Shown here one piece after another: positions 1-8,789 of a DNA stretch of 64,000 bases. Position 1 is the first letter of the stretch. Each line of letters opens with the position of its first letter. Source of the stretch: Actinomycetota bacterium (GTDB lineage Bacteria; Actinomycetota; Thermoleophilia; Gaiellales; Gaiellaceae). Location: contig VAWI01000022.1 of the NCBI GenBank assembly GCA_005884005.1, positions 1-64,000 on the forward strand. The letters are read 5' to 3'. Under the pieces are notes generated by a model, which saw only the letters and a program-made list of their open reading frames with translations, did no database searches and was not told where the DNA came from. A program made the translations under genes and the position numbers.

Positions 1-1082
1 ACCGCAGCGTCGTCCGCGCCGGCGGGCTCGCCTGGGAGTACTACTTCCGCTTCGAGGGCGGACAGCCGCCATGGATCTCGGGGATGGCTCAAGCGGTCGC
101 GGCGCAGGCGCTGTCCGGCGCCGGCACGCTGCTCGCCGACCCGACGCTGACTGCCGCGTCGCAGCGCGTCTACAAGACCGTGCCGTCGTTGACCCGCTCC
201 GTCCAGGCCGGCCCTTGGATTCGGCTCTACGCCTTCAACAACGAAACCGTCCTGAACGCCCAGCTACAGACGATCGTCTCGCTGCAGGATTACGCCGGGC
301 GAACCGGCGACCAGGCCGCGACCGCCCTGGTCTCCCGGCTGCAGGTCGCCGCCACCGGAATGCTCCCGCGTTTCGACACCGGCTACTGGTCGCTTTACTC
401 GCTCGGCGGCGCCGAGGCGCCCCTCGACTACCACCAGTACGTCGTCCGCTTGCTGGGGATCCTGTCGAGGCGGACCCAGGACCCGACGCTGACCACTTAC
501 GCCCAGCGTTTTGGCGACGATCTGCGGCAGCCGCCGGTCGTCAATGAGGGCCCGGCGCCGGGCGCGATCTATCCGTGGCCGCAGGACGGCTACCGCGATT
601 ACGCGCGTTACGTCTTCTGGGTCTCCAAGCGCTCCACTGTTCGGCTGCAGATCGACCACGCCGGCTCGCCGGTCGTCGTCTCGCGCGGGTGGCACACGAT
701 TCTCTGGAGCCCGGGACCGATCCAGCCGGGCCAGTACACGCCGAACCTGCACGCGTCCGACGTCGTCGGCAACGCCTCCGACACCGACCTGCCGCCGGTG
801 GAAGTCCGCCGCGACACGCAGGCACCCAAGATCAACGCCTCGCTCGCGGCACGCAGGCTTTACTGGCGCGGCACCGATGACGCCTCGCCGTGGATGGGAC
901 TCAAGGTCGTGATCAGGCGGCCGGGCGCGGTGCGTACGCTCTGGCTGGGCAAGCAGACCTTCCGAGGCTCGGCGCTGCTCGCCGCGCCGCGAGGAGTCTG
1001 GAGCGCGACGCTCTTCGCGGCTGACTCATCGGGCAACACGGCGAAGGTCCCGCTCGGTTCTCTGCGCGTAACCAGGCCGTAG
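1..1082 (+). CDS. D-glucuronyl C5-epimerase, C-terminal part (5' truncated)
   Basis: The reading frame is already open at base 3 and runs off the left edge, so only the last 359 residues are seen. The first visible residues carry WEYYFRFEGGQPPWISGM, the strongly conserved block of the C-terminal domain of heparosan-type glucuronyl C5-epimerases, which invert C5 of uronic acid residues in a polysaccharide. A helix-rich (alpha/alpha) part covers roughly the next 150 residues. The last 150 residues are rich in beta-type sequence and look like Ig-like modules (GWHTILWSPG, then DTQAPKI and SSGNTAKV), typical of secreted wall-associated proteins. A role on an exported uronate-containing polymer fits the sugar-nucleotide dehydrogenases elsewhere in the window. 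The first internal ATG (84) lies inside the conserved block and is not a real start. Confidence 0.85.
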   Translation, partial: RSVVRAGGLAWEYYFRFEGGQPPWISGMAQAVAAQALSGAGTLLADPTLTAASQRVYKTVPSLTRSVQAGPWIRLYAFNNETVLNAQLQTIVSLQDYAGRTGDQAATALVSRLQVAATGMLPRFDTGYWSLYSLGGAEAPLDYHQYVVRLLGILSRRTQDPTLTTYAQRFGDDLRQPPVVNEGPAPGAIYPWPQDGYRDYARYVFWVSKRSTVRLQIDHAGSPVVVSRGWHTILWSPGPIQPGQYTPNLHASDVVGNASDTDLPPVEVRRDTQAPKINASLAARRLYWRGTDDASPWMGLKVVIRRPGAVRTLWLGKQTFRGSALLAAPRGVWSATLFAADSSGNTAKVPLGSLRVTRP

Positions 1083-1089
1083 GCACGGC

Positions 1090-1095
1090 TAACCT
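1090..1095 (+). promoter_or_regulatory. -10 element of prfA
   Basis: TAACCT lies 7 nt before the prfA ATG with no Shine-Dalgarno between them, suggesting a leaderless transcript. No clear -35 element is seen. Confidence 0.4.
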
Positions 1096-1102
1096 CTCCG
1101 TC

Positions 1103-2152
1103 ATGGCTGCCATGCAGGACCTCGTCGAGGAGGTCGAGCGCTCCTTCGCGGAGACCCAAGAGCGTCTTTCGGACCCCTCTGTCTACAACGACCACCGCGA
1201 AGCGGCGGAGGTTGGGCGGCGCCTGAAAGAGCTCGAGGCGGCGCACAGGCTTGCGACGGAATGGCTCGAGGCGTCTTCCGACCTCGAGGCCGCACGCGGC
1301 GACGGCGACCTGCGCGAGCTCGTGCCGGAGCTCGAGGAGCGAGTCGACCGGCTCGAGCAGGACCTGAAGCTCGCGCTGGTCGAGTCCGATCCGGCCGACC
1401 GCAAGGACGTGATCGTCGAGATCCGGCAGGCGGCCGGCGGCGACGAGGCAGCGCTGTGGGCAGGCGATGTCTTCCGGATGCTGACCCGCTACGCCGAGCG
1501 GCGTGGCTTCAAGTGGGAGCAACTCGGGTCGAGCCCGAACCCGACCGGCGGCTTCCAGAGCATCAGCTTCGCGGTCAAGGGCGACGGCGCCTACTCGATC
1601 TTCAAGTGGGAGGGCGGCACCCACCGCGTCCAGCGGGTGCCGGTAACGGAATCTCAAGGGCGGATCCACACCTCGACCGCAACTGTGGCCGTGATGCCCG
1701 AGGCCGAGGACGTCGACGTCGAGATCAACGACAACGATCTCAAGATCGACGTCTACCGCTCGACGGGGCCGGGTGGGCAGAGCGTCAACACCACGGATTC
1801 CGCCGTGCGGATCACGCATCTGCCGACGGGCACGGTCGTCGCGATGCAGGATGAGAAGTCCCAGCTCCAGAACAAGACGAAGGCGCTGCGGGTGCTTCGC
1901 GCGCGGCTCTACGAGCTCGAGCGGGAGAGGCAGGCGGCCGAGCAGGCTGCGACGCGGCGCTCGCAGATCGGCTCGGGCGAGCGCGCGGAGAAGATCCGCA
2001 CCTACAACTATCCCGAGAACCGCGTCACCGACCACCGCGTAAAGCTGACCGTGCACAACCTCGACCGTGTGCTCGAAGGCGAGCTGGACGAGTTCACCGA
2101 GGCGCTCCAGAGCGAAGAGCGGCGCCAGGCGCTCGAGACCGCAGCAGTCTGA
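1103..2152 (+). CDS. prfA: Peptide chain release factor 1 (RF1)
   Basis: RF1 reads UAA and UAG in the ribosomal A site and triggers peptidyl-tRNA hydrolysis. The 349-residue length is typical. The codon-recognition tripeptide is PVT at about 180-182 (VPVTESQGRIHTS), an accepted variant of PxT and not the SPF of RF2. The catalytic GGQ is at 224-226 in STGPGGQSVNTTDSAVRITH; the residue after GGQ is Ser rather than the His of E. coli. The N-terminal 100 residues are coiled-coil-like and highly charged. prmC, which methylates the GGQ glutamine, follows after one base, so the two are probably co-transcribed. Start ATG 1103 is chosen because a TAACCT hexamer lies just upstream; ATG 1112 is an alternative. 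Confidence 0.97.
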   Translation: MAAMQDLVEEVERSFAETQERLSDPSVYNDHREAAEVGRRLKELEAAHRLATEWLEASSDLEAARGDGDLRELVPELEERVDRLEQDLKLALVESDPADRKDVIVEIRQAAGGDEAALWAGDVFRMLTRYAERRGFKWEQLGSSPNPTGGFQSISFAVKGDGAYSIFKWEGGTHRVQRVPVTESQGRIHTSTATVAVMPEAEDVDVEINDNDLKIDVYRSTGPGGQSVNTTDSAVRITHLPTGTVVAMQDEKSQLQNKTKALRVLRARLYELERERQAAEQAATRRSQIGSGERAEKIRTYNYPENRVTDHRVKLTVHNLDRVLEGELDEFTEALQSEERRQALETAAV

Positions 2153-2153
2153 A

Positions 2154-2993
2154 ATGACCGTCGGCGAAGCTCTCGCGCACGGTACCCACGTGCTCGCGGA
2201 AGCGGGCATCGACACGGCTCGGCTGGAGGCCGAGTTGTTGCTCGCGAAGGCCTGCGATGACTGCGCTCGCGCCCTGCTCTACATGGAGCTGCGGCGCGAG
2301 CTCACGCCCGAGGCAGAAGAGGGCTACGAGGCGCTGCTCGCCCGGCGGGCGCGCCGGGAGCCGCTCGCATACATCCTCGGCCACTGGGGCTTCCGGCGGC
2401 TGACACTGAAGACGGACAAGCGGGCGCTCATCCCGCGGCCGGAGACCGAGATCGTCGTCGAGCGGGCCCTCGAGCACCTGGACGGGGTGGGGGAGCCGAC
2501 CGTGCTCGACGTCGGCACGGGGACGGGGGCGATCGCGCTCGCGATCGTCGACGAGCATCCGCGGGCGCGGGTAACCGCGATCGACGCCTCGGAGGACGCA
2601 CTGGCGCTCGCGCGCGAGAACCTCGACCTGCTCGGGATCAACGGACGAGTCAGGCTCGTCGAGCACGACCTGACCGAAGGCCTCGGCCATGACGCATTCG
2701 ATCTCGTCGTCTCCAACCCGCCGTACGTCGAGCCGGAAGACATCGAGACGCTGCAGCCGGAGGTTCGCGACTGGGAGCCTCGGATCGCTCTCGTCTCGCA
2801 CGGCGCGACCGAAGCGGTCGCCCGCGCGGCGACGGAGGCGCTGCGGCCCGGCGGCTGGGTCGTCTTGGAGATCGCCGAGAACCAGGCGGCGAACGTCGCC
2901 GGCTTGCTGCGTGACCTCGGCTACGAACACCTCAGGGTCTCACCGGACATGGCGGGGCGCGACCGCGTGATCGAGGCGCAGTGGAGTCGCTGA
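2154..2993 (+). CDS. prmC: Release factor glutamine N5-methyltransferase
   Basis: PrmC (HemK family) uses S-adenosylmethionine to methylate the glutamine of the GGQ motif in RF1 and RF2. The 279-residue protein has an N-terminal helical substrate-binding domain (about 1-85) and a Rossmann methyltransferase domain. The SAM-binding loop DVGTGTGA is at 119-126 and the catalytic NPPY motif at 188-191 (VVSNPPYVEPED). An in-frame upstream extension to 2067 only overlaps prfA, so the ATG one base after the prfA stop is chosen. The 3' end overlaps tsaC by 13 bases, indicating translational coupling in a prfA-prmC-tsaC operon, a common bacterial arrangement. Confidence 0.96.
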   Translation: MTVGEALAHGTHVLAEAGIDTARLEAELLLAKACDDCARALLYMELRRELTPEAEEGYEALLARRARREPLAYILGHWGFRRLTLKTDKRALIPRPETEIVVERALEHLDGVGEPTVLDVGTGTGAIALAIVDEHPRARVTAIDASEDALALARENLDLLGINGRVRLVEHDLTEGLGHDAFDLVVSNPPYVEPEDIETLQPEVRDWEPRIALVSHGATEAVARAATEALRPGGWVVLEIAENQAANVAGLLRDLGYEHLRVSPDMAGRDRVIEAQWSR

Positions 2994-3607
2994 GGGGCAA
3001 CGGGGAAATCGATCACGCGGTCGCCGCGCTTCGGTCCGGGCGGCCGGTGATCCTGCCGACCGACACGGTCTACGGTCTCTGCGCGAATCCCTACAGCGAG
3101 GAACCCGTTCGCCGTGCCTACAAGCTGAAGGGCCGCGATCCGCATCAGCCGTCGGCGTTGCTCGCGAGCGACGTCGACATGCTGCTCGAGTGCCTGCCCG
3201 AGCTCCGAAGCCGCATCGGGCCGGTGCTGAGGAGCCTGCTGCCGGGGCCGTTCACGCTCGTCGTTCCCAATCCGGCCAGGCGCTACCCCTGGCTGACGGG
3301 ATCGAACCCGGTTGCGATCGGCGTGCGTGTGCCCGACCTGCCCGCGCCCGCCGATGCCGTCTTGGCGCGCGTCGGCGCAGTGATGGCGACGAGCGCGAAC
3401 CGTCACGGCGGGCCGGATCCCGCGTCCTTGGAGGAGGTGCCTCCGGAGCTTCTCGCCGGCTGCGCCGCCGCGATCGACGCCGGCGAACTCCCAGGCATTC
3501 CCTCGACCGTGATCGATCTCACACGCGACGAGCCAGAGCTGCTGCGCGAGGGGGCGGTCACCGCGGAGGAAGCGCTCAAGCGGGTTGCCGGCCTGGTCGC
3601 CGAGTAG
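2981..3607 (+). CDS. tsaC: L-threonylcarbamoyladenylate synthase (Sua5/YrdC/TsaC)
   Basis: This enzyme makes threonylcarbamoyl-AMP from threonine, bicarbonate and ATP, the first step of the t6A37 modification of ANN-decoding tRNAs. The 208-residue protein is a single YrdC domain without the Sua5 C-terminal extension. Visible family blocks are PTDTVYGLCANP (about 26-37), the KLKGRDPHQP block (about 48-57), the LLPGPFTLV block, and ATSANRHGG near the C-terminus. The GTG start overlaps the end of prmC in another frame, which supports coupling; a slightly later start is possible because the first ten residues are not conserved in the family. Confidence 0.93.
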   Translation: MESLRGNGEIDHAVAALRSGRPVILPTDTVYGLCANPYSEEPVRRAYKLKGRDPHQPSALLASDVDMLLECLPELRSRIGPVLRSLLPGPFTLVVPNPARRYPWLTGSNPVAIGVRVPDLPAPADAVLARVGAVMATSANRHGGPDPASLEEVPPELLAGCAAAIDAGELPGIPSTVIDLTRDEPELLREGAVTAEEALKRVAGLVAE

Positions 3608-3637
3608 CATTTGATTACCCGACCCAGGAGCGCCCGC

Positions 3638-4930
3638 ATGGCCGTCGCCGAGGAAACTTTCCAGCACCTGCGCACCGCCGGACTGACCGACGTCGATCCC
3701 GAGATAGCCGAGCTCCTCGGCCGCGAGCTCGAGCGCGAGCGCAATCAGATCGAGCTGATTGCGTCGGAGAACTTCACCTGGCCGAGCGTCTTCGAGGCCG
3801 TCGGCAGCGTGCCGACGAACAAGTACGCGGAGGGCTATCCCGGTAAGCGCTACTACGGGGGCTGCGAGGTGGTCGACGAGATCGAGCAGCTCGCGATCGA
3901 CCGGGCGAAGGAGCTTTTCGGGGCCGAGCACGCGAACGTGCAGCCGCATGCGGGTGCGCAGACGAACATGGCCGTCTACATGGCGGCGCTCCAGCCGGGC
4001 GACACGATCCTCTCGCTCGAGCTCTCGCACGGCGGGCATCTCACGCACGGGCTGAAGGTCAACTTCTCGGGGCGGCTGTACACGATCGTCCACTACGGCG
4101 TGTCGCGGGAGACCAATGTGGTCGACTACGACCAGGTGCTCCAGCTCGCCAAGGAGCACCAGCCGAAGCTGATCGTCTGTGGAGGCTCCGCCTACCCGCG
4201 GACGGTGGAGGCCGACAAGTTTCGGGCGATCGCGGACGAGGTCGACGCGTTGCTGCTCTGCGATATGGCCCATTTCGCCGGTCTCGTGGCGGCCGGGCTG
4301 CATCCGAACCCGGTCGAGCATTGCCACTTCGTCACCTCGACCACGCACAAGACGCTCGCGGGGCCGCGCGCCGGCTTCATTCTCTGCAGCGAGGAGTACG
4401 CGCAGGCGGTCGACCGCGCAGTTTTCCCGGGGATTCAGGGCGGGCCGCTGATGCACACGATCGCGGCGAAGGCGGCGTGCTTCAAGATTGCGGCGACGGA
4501 GGCCTTCCGCGAGTACCAGGGTCAGATTCGCAAGAACGCCGATGTGCTGGCCGAGACGCTGCAGCAGGGCGGGCTCGACGTCCTCACCGGCGGCACCGAC
4601 ACGCACCTGCTCCAACTCGACCTACGCTCGACCGAGTGGACGGGCAAGGAAGCGGAGGAGCGCCTCGCGGAGGTGAAGCTGACCGTCAACCGCAACACGG
4701 TGCCCTTCGACGAGCGGCCGCCGACAGTCGCCTCCGGCGTCCGGATCGGCACGCCGGCGGCCACGATGCGCGGCTTCGACGAGCCCGACTTTCGCGAGGT
4801 CGGGCAGGTGATCGTCGAGGCGCTCGGGGCGAGCCCGGATCTTGGCGCGCTCGCGGCTCGGAGTGAGGCGCTCTGCGCGAAGCGGCCGCTGTACCCCGGC
4901 TTCCGCGGCTTCACGACCTACGTGGCGTGA
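3638..4930 (+). CDS. glyA: Serine hydroxymethyltransferase
   Basis: GlyA is a cytosolic PLP enzyme that interconverts serine and glycine and loads one carbon onto tetrahydrofolate, feeding purine, thymidylate and methionine synthesis. The 430-residue length is typical. The PLP-binding lysine is about K238 in [14 protein letters not shown], and the cofactor aspartate block [11 protein letters not shown] is about 206-216. Other hallmarks are [20 protein letters not shown] (61-80) and [10 protein letters not shown] (101-110). ATG 3638 is chosen over ATG 3611 because AGGAG at 3626-3630 is well spaced from it. The stop overlaps the GTG of upp (GTGA), so the two are translationally coupled. Confidence 0.97.
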   Translation: MAVAEETFQHLRTAGLTDVDPEIAELLGRELERERNQIELIASENFTWPSVFEAVGSVPTNKYAEGYPGKRYYGGCEVVDEIEQLAIDRAKELFGAEHANVQPHAGAQTNMAVYMAALQPGDTILSLELSHGGHLTHGLKVNFSGRLYTIVHYGVSRETNVVDYDQVLQLAKEHQPKLIVCGGSAYPRTVEADKFRAIADEVDALLLCDMAHFAGLVAAGLHPNPVEHCHFVTSTTHKTLAGPRAGFILCSEEYAQAVDRAVFPGIQGGPLMHTIAAKAACFKIAATEAFREYQGQIRKNADVLAETLQQGGLDVLTGGTDTHLLQLDLRSTEWTGKEAEERLAEVKLTVNRNTVPFDERPPTVASGVRIGTPAATMRGFDEPDFREVGQVIVEALGASPDLGALAARSEALCAKRPLYPGFRGFTTYVA

Positions 4931-5559
4931 GCGGCGAGCTCACGGTCGTCTCGCATCCGCTGGTGCAGCACAAGCTGTCGTACCTGCGCGACAGGGAGAC
5001 GCCGACCGTCCATTTCCGCAAGCTCGCGAACGAGGTGACGCTGCTGCTCACCTACGAGGCGACGAAGGACTTTGCCACCGAGCCGGTCGAGATCGAGACC
5101 CCGATCGAGCGGATGACGGCGGCGCGAATCTCCGGCAAGAAAGTCGCGGTCTGCCCGGTGCTGCGGGCCGGGCTGGGAATGCTCGACGGAGTGTTGTCGC
5201 TCGTCTCGAGCGCCAGGGTCGGCTTCCTGGGCATGTATCGCGACGAGGAGACGCTGCAGCCCGTCGAGTATTACGTGAAGCTCCCCGGCGACCTCGACCA
5301 GCGCGATGCGATCGTGCTCGATCCGATGCTCGCAACCGGCAACTCGAGCGTGGCAGCGCTCGCGACCGTGAAGAATGCGGGAGCGCGTTCGCTGATCCTC
5401 GTCTGTCTCGTCTCGGCGCCGGAGGGAATCGAGCACGTACACGCCGAGCACCCTGACGTCCACATCGTCACCGCCGCCGTCGACCGCGGGCTCGACGAGC
5501 GGGGCTTCATCGTCCCGGGCCTCGGCGATGCCGGCGATCGGCTGTACGGCACTCGCTAG
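4927..5559 (+). CDS. upp: Uracil phosphoribosyltransferase
   Basis: Upp salvages uracil by joining it to PRPP to make UMP. The 210-residue length is normal. The PRPP-binding loop [10 protein letters not shown] is at 131-140, the [13 protein letters not shown] block at 76-88, and the C-terminal uracil-binding block [12 protein letters not shown] ends the protein. The GTG start overlaps the glyA stop by three bases (GTGA), giving a coupled glyA-upp pair. It ends 58 bases before the convergent end of the minus-strand sugar operon. Confidence 0.97.
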   Translation: MSGELTVVSHPLVQHKLSYLRDRETPTVHFRKLANEVTLLLTYEATKDFATEPVEIETPIERMTAARISGKKVAVCPVLRAGLGMLDGVLSLVSSARVGFLGMYRDEETLQPVEYYVKLPGDLDQRDAIVLDPMLATGNSSVAALATVKNAGARSLILVCLVSAPEGIEHVHAEHPDVHIVTAAVDRGLDERGFIVPGLGDAGDRLYGTR

Positions 5560-5617
5560 AACGTCCACCGAGGCTAGGGGGCCCTGTGGCATCCGGACCG
5601 GCTCCAAGGCACGCGGC

Positions 5618-5866
5618 CTAGTCCCAGTCGTCGAGGGCGCGTACCCGTGGCCACGGGCGGCGCATGACCCGGCGATAAGCGCGAACCCCGAGGAAGAGGT
5701 GCGTCCCGATCTCCCCGAGCACGGCCGCGAGCATCAAGAACCCTCCGGTCCGCCAACGGGTGAGTACGGCGCCGTAGCCGCCGACGACCAGCAAGAGAAG
5801 CCACGCCGGGCTGAGCCGCCACAGCAGCTCATCGAGCCGCGGCAACTCATCTCGCAGCGTGCTCAC
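5618..5866 (-). CDS. Small two-helix membrane protein at the end of the sugar operon
   Basis: This 82-residue protein is not recognised. It has two hydrophobic segments (about 21-36, LLLLVVGGYGAVL; about 42-60, FLMLAAVLGEIGTHLFLG) and a basic C-terminal tail (RAYRRVMRRPWPRVR), so it is probably a small inner-membrane protein. The GTG start overlaps the stop of the upstream CapD-fusion gene (GTGA), marking it as the last gene of that operon. The longer frame upstream of this start overlaps the real gene in another frame and was discarded. A role in the envelope pathway is inferred only from position. Confidence 0.6.
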   Translation of the reverse strand: MSTLRDELPRLDELLWRLSPAWLLLLVVGGYGAVLTRWRTGGFLMLAAVLGEIGTHLFLGVRAYRRVMRRPWPRVRALDDWD

Positions 5867-7890
5867 TCGCTCGGCGCTTCGGCCCCGCTGCGAGTCGGTG
5901 CGAGCAAGCCGGGCCTCTGCATCGCCTCGAGCCAGATCGCGCGAGCTTCTTCGCGGCCGGCGCCGCTCGGCAGGCGCTCGATCACCCAGGCGGCGCCGAC
6001 TGTCGGGATTTCTCCCTCGATCGCGCAGATGCCCTGGTGGCGCTCGTCGCTGAGCGCCTCCCCGGGACCCGTGAGCACTTCGCTGAGCGTCTCGCCGCGA
6101 CGGATGCCGAGGAGCTCGATCTCGGTTTCGCCGCCAGGCCCCGCCAGCCGCCAGATCCGCTCCGCGAGCTCCCCGACAGTCAGCATCACAGGGTCGGGCG
6201 GGCTGCAGAGCGACACGCCTTCGCCCGCCAGCAACGCGGCCTGCGCCACGAGACACGCCGCGTGCGACATCGTGATCCAGTACCGCACCATGCCCGTGTC
6301 CGTGACCGTCAGCGGCACTCCGGCGCGGGCCTGGGTGAGGAAGATCTCCGAGGCCGCGCCGGCCGAGCCAAGCACGTTTACGAGTCGAACGGCCGTCCGC
6401 TGCGCGCCGGCACGCCGGGCCGCGAACGCAGTCAACTGCTCCATGAACCGCTTCGTCCGTCCGTAGAAGCTTTGCGCGAGCGCCGCCTTGTCGGTCGACG
6501 CGACGACGACCGTCTCGACGCCCGCGGCCTCGGCGGCTCGCAGCACGTTCCAGGAGCCGTGGAGATTTGTGTCGACGAACTCCTCCGGGAAGATCTCGGC
6601 CCAGTCGACGTGCTTGTACGCGGCGAGATGGAAGACGATCTCGGGCTTCGCGGCGGCGAGCTCTCGCTCGAGCCGGCCCGGCTCGCGGACGTCGCAGAGG
6701 ACGTGGTGGAAGCGGTCGAGCGTCTGCGGATCGCGGGCGCGACGATCAGCGATCAACGAGGACTCGTGCCCGTCGACGAGCGTGATCCGCTCCGGCCGGA
6801 AGCCACCGAGGAAGGTCGCGAGCGCGCCGCCGATCGAGCCGCCCCCGCCGGTGAGCAGGATCCGGCGACCGCCGAAGCGCTCCTGGAGCTCGAGCACGGA
6901 CGGGACGGGATCGCGGCGCTCGAGCACCTGCTGCCAGTCGAATGAATCCGTCGGCACGCGGCGGCGGGCAGGCTTCGGCTCAACGGGAGGCAGCTCCAGG
7001 GCCCGTTCGATCGCCCGATACGCACGCTTCATCTCCACGGAGCGCGCCGGATCGGCCTCGTTGATCTCGGCGACGACGAACGGCACCAGCTCGCCGAGCC
7101 TGCGCACGACGGGGTCGAGCTCGAGCTCCCCGGACCCGTACGGGAGGCCCTCGCCGAGCAGGCCATGTGCGTCCGACACGTGTGCGACCTCTGCGTGTGG
7201 CCCGAGCTCCTCCACGTAGCGGCCGAGCTCGAGTTCTTCATCCCACGGATGTGCGAACAGGCCGGGATAGACGGTTGCGAAGGAGCGGAAGAGGGCCGCG
7301 TGCGAGGTGTCGATCGTGAACCCGAGCTCCGGCACGCGTTCACGCCACTCGAGGAGGTCGCGCCAGTGGCCGCCGACAGGGGAGAGGAAAACGCCGCGGG
7401 TCCGCATCCGAAGGATGGGCGGAACGTTCTCGATCAGCGGATTCACGCCCCGGCGCAGGCATGCCTTCGCGTAGAAGCCGAGGAACTCCTCGACCGCGCC
7501 CGCGTCGACCGCGACCGAGGACCGGAACTCGTCCGGCGAGAGGGGAATGAAGAGATGGATCGTCAGCACGGGGGAACCGACCCGCGCAGCAAACTCCGCG
7601 CTTCGCTCGATCCCGCTGCGCGCCTCGTCGTCCAGGCGGTCGACGCGGACGAACGCGCCACTCGGCCAAGCGACCGGCGCCTCGGCCGTTATGGACAGCT
7701 GATGGAGGTGTACACCTACATCACTCACTGTCTGAACGGCACGGTCGATGGCGTCATCGTCGGCCACGTCGGCAGGCATCAGGGCGATCTCAATGCCGCG
7801 CCAGTCGCCGCCGTCGAGACGGTCGGCCAACTGGTCAGGCACTGGGGCTGCCTTCAACAGCGTCACCGAGCGCGGCGAGTTCGCCTTCAT
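5863..7890 (-). CDS. Fusion protein: xylose-isomerase-like TIM barrel + CapD/FlaA1-type nucleotide-sugar SDR
   Basis: A 675-residue protein with two enzymatic parts. Residues about 25-300 look like a sugar-phosphate isomerase/epimerase (AP-endonuclease-2-like) TIM barrel: IHLFIP (111-116), IENVPP (153-158), DTSH (194-197), HVSDAHG (237-243) and Glu near 275 are plausible metal ligands. A Pro/Arg-rich linker (301-315) leads to a polysaccharide-biosynthesis SDR of the CapD/FlaA1 type. That part has the NAD(P) loop GGGGSIGG at 348-355, HLAAYKHVDWAE near 421-432, TDKA at 466-469 and the catalytic YGRTK at 476-480. Family CapD proteins are UDP-HexNAc 4,6-dehydratase/epimerases. The ATG overlaps the upstream gene's stop (ATGA). 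The substrate and the benefit of the fusion are unknown. Confidence 0.8.
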   Translation of the reverse strand: MKANSPRSVTLLKAAPVPDQLADRLDGGDWRGIEIALMPADVADDDAIDRAVQTVSDVGVHLHQLSITAEAPVAWPSGAFVRVDRLDDEARSGIERSAEFAARVGSPVLTIHLFIPLSPDEFRSSVAVDAGAVEEFLGFYAKACLRRGVNPLIENVPPILRMRTRGVFLSPVGGHWRDLLEWRERVPELGFTIDTSHAALFRSFATVYPGLFAHPWDEELELGRYVEELGPHAEVAHVSDAHGLLGEGLPYGSGELELDPVVRRLGELVPFVVAEINEADPARSVEMKRAYRAIERALELPPVEPKPARRRVPTDSFDWQQVLERRDPVPSVLELQERFGGRRILLTGGGGSIGGALATFLGGFRPERITLVDGHESSLIADRRARDPQTLDRFHHVLCDVREPGRLERELAAAKPEIVFHLAAYKHVDWAEIFPEEFVDTNLHGSWNVLRAAEAAGVETVVVASTDKAALAQSFYGRTKRFMEQLTAFAARRAGAQRTAVRLVNVLGSAGAASEIFLTQARAGVPLTVTDTGMVRYWITMSHAACLVAQAALLAGEGVSLCSPPDPVMLTVGELAERIWRLAGPGGETEIELLGIRRGETLSEVLTGPGEALSDERHQGICAIEGEIPTVGAAWVIERLPSGAGREEARAIWLEAMQRPGLLAPTRSGAEAPSE

Positions 7891-8789
7891 TCCCTAGTCG
7901 CTCCCTTTCGCGTCATCCGAGGACGCGTAGCGTGTTGAGCAGCGGGCTGGTTTTGGAGCCAGTCGACATAGCGGCGGATTCCCTCTTCCAGGGACAGGTT
8001 CAAGGGTAACGGGGCCTCCGGAGCGGCCTGGTAGCTCTCGTTCTCGCCTGCCGGCAGCTCCCCTCCCGGTGTCTCGATCGGAACCGAGGACCCGGCCGCG
8101 TCCCTCACGAGCTCCGCAGCAATTCGAAGTGGCGTCGAGCGGCCGCTTGCGATCAGGACGGTCTCGTTCCAGCGTCCCTCGGCGACCCGCGCCTCGATCG
8201 CGGTGAGGGCGTCGTCGACGTAGACGAAGTCCCGGCTGCGTTCGGGGTCGCCGACGATCACGATCGGCTCGCCCTCGAGGGCTCGGGCGGCGAACGAGGC
8301 GATCGCGCCCGTCGCACCTTCCCAGGCGACCTGGCCGGGCCCGTACACGGAGGTCAGCCGGGCGACGAGCGTGGGCGCCTCATGCAGGCGGCAGGCCTCT
8401 TCGCCGAGGCGCTTTGAGTGGGCGTAGGGATCTGCCGGCGGGACGAGCGCCGCCCGCACAGTCGACGGATAGACGAGTCCGGCGCCGTGCTCGAGGCAGC
8501 CCTCGAGCAGGTTCAGGGTCGTGCCCACGTTCTCGCGGACGGCCCGCGCCGGGTCCTCGCGTGCGCGCGCCGGATCCGGGATCCCGGCGAAATGAAGCAC
8601 GGCGTTGCAGTCAGCGATCAGCTCGCGCGAGGCCGGATCGCCGGCGTCAGAGCGAACATCGGCCGTAACGCCTGCGCGCTCGGAGCCGCCCGGTCGCCCG
8701 AGTCGCACCACTTCGTGCCCGTGTTCCTCGAGCAACCTCGAGGCGCGCGAGCCGAGGAAGCCGGTCGCGCCGGTAACGAGGACTTTCAT
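7887..8789 (-). CDS. NAD-dependent epimerase/dehydratase (extended SDR)
   Basis: A 300-residue extended short-chain dehydrogenase/reductase of the nucleotide-sugar epimerase/dehydratase type. The cofactor loop is TGATGFLG (6-13), and the catalytic Ser and Tyr/Lys are in PSTVRA (about 108-113) and YAHSK (Y122, K126). LTSVYGPGQ is the conserved block after beta-strand 7. ATG 8789 is chosen because it begins right at the Rossmann fold and overlaps the previous stop (ATGA). Its position between another SDR and the CapD fusion suggests it acts on the UDP-sugar made by the dehydrogenase at 9623-10933. The exact sugar cannot be read from sequence. Confidence 0.85.
   Translation of the reverse strand: MKVLVTGATGFLGSRASRLLEEHGHEVVRLGRPGGSERAGVTADVRSDAGDPASRELIADCNAVLHFAGIPDPARAREDPARAVRENVGTTLNLLEGCLEHGAGLVYPSTVRAALVPPADPYAHSKRLGEEACRLHEAPTLVARLTSVYGPGQVAWEGATGAIASFAARALEGEPIVIVGDPERSRDFVYVDDALTAIEARVAEGRWNETVLIASGRSTPLRIAAELVRDAAGSSVPIETPGGELPAGENESYQAAPEAPLPLNLSLEEGIRRYVDWLQNQPAAQHATRPRMTRKGATRE

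Noticed and set aside
84-1082. Complete gene starting at ATG 84
   Set aside because: Conserved C5-epimerase residues lie in frame before ATG 84 and reach the window edge, so the gene is 5' truncated.
2921-4615. 564-codon open frame on the minus strand
   Set aside because: It lies antisense to tsaC and glyA, which have clear family motifs. Long antisense frames are expected at this GC content.
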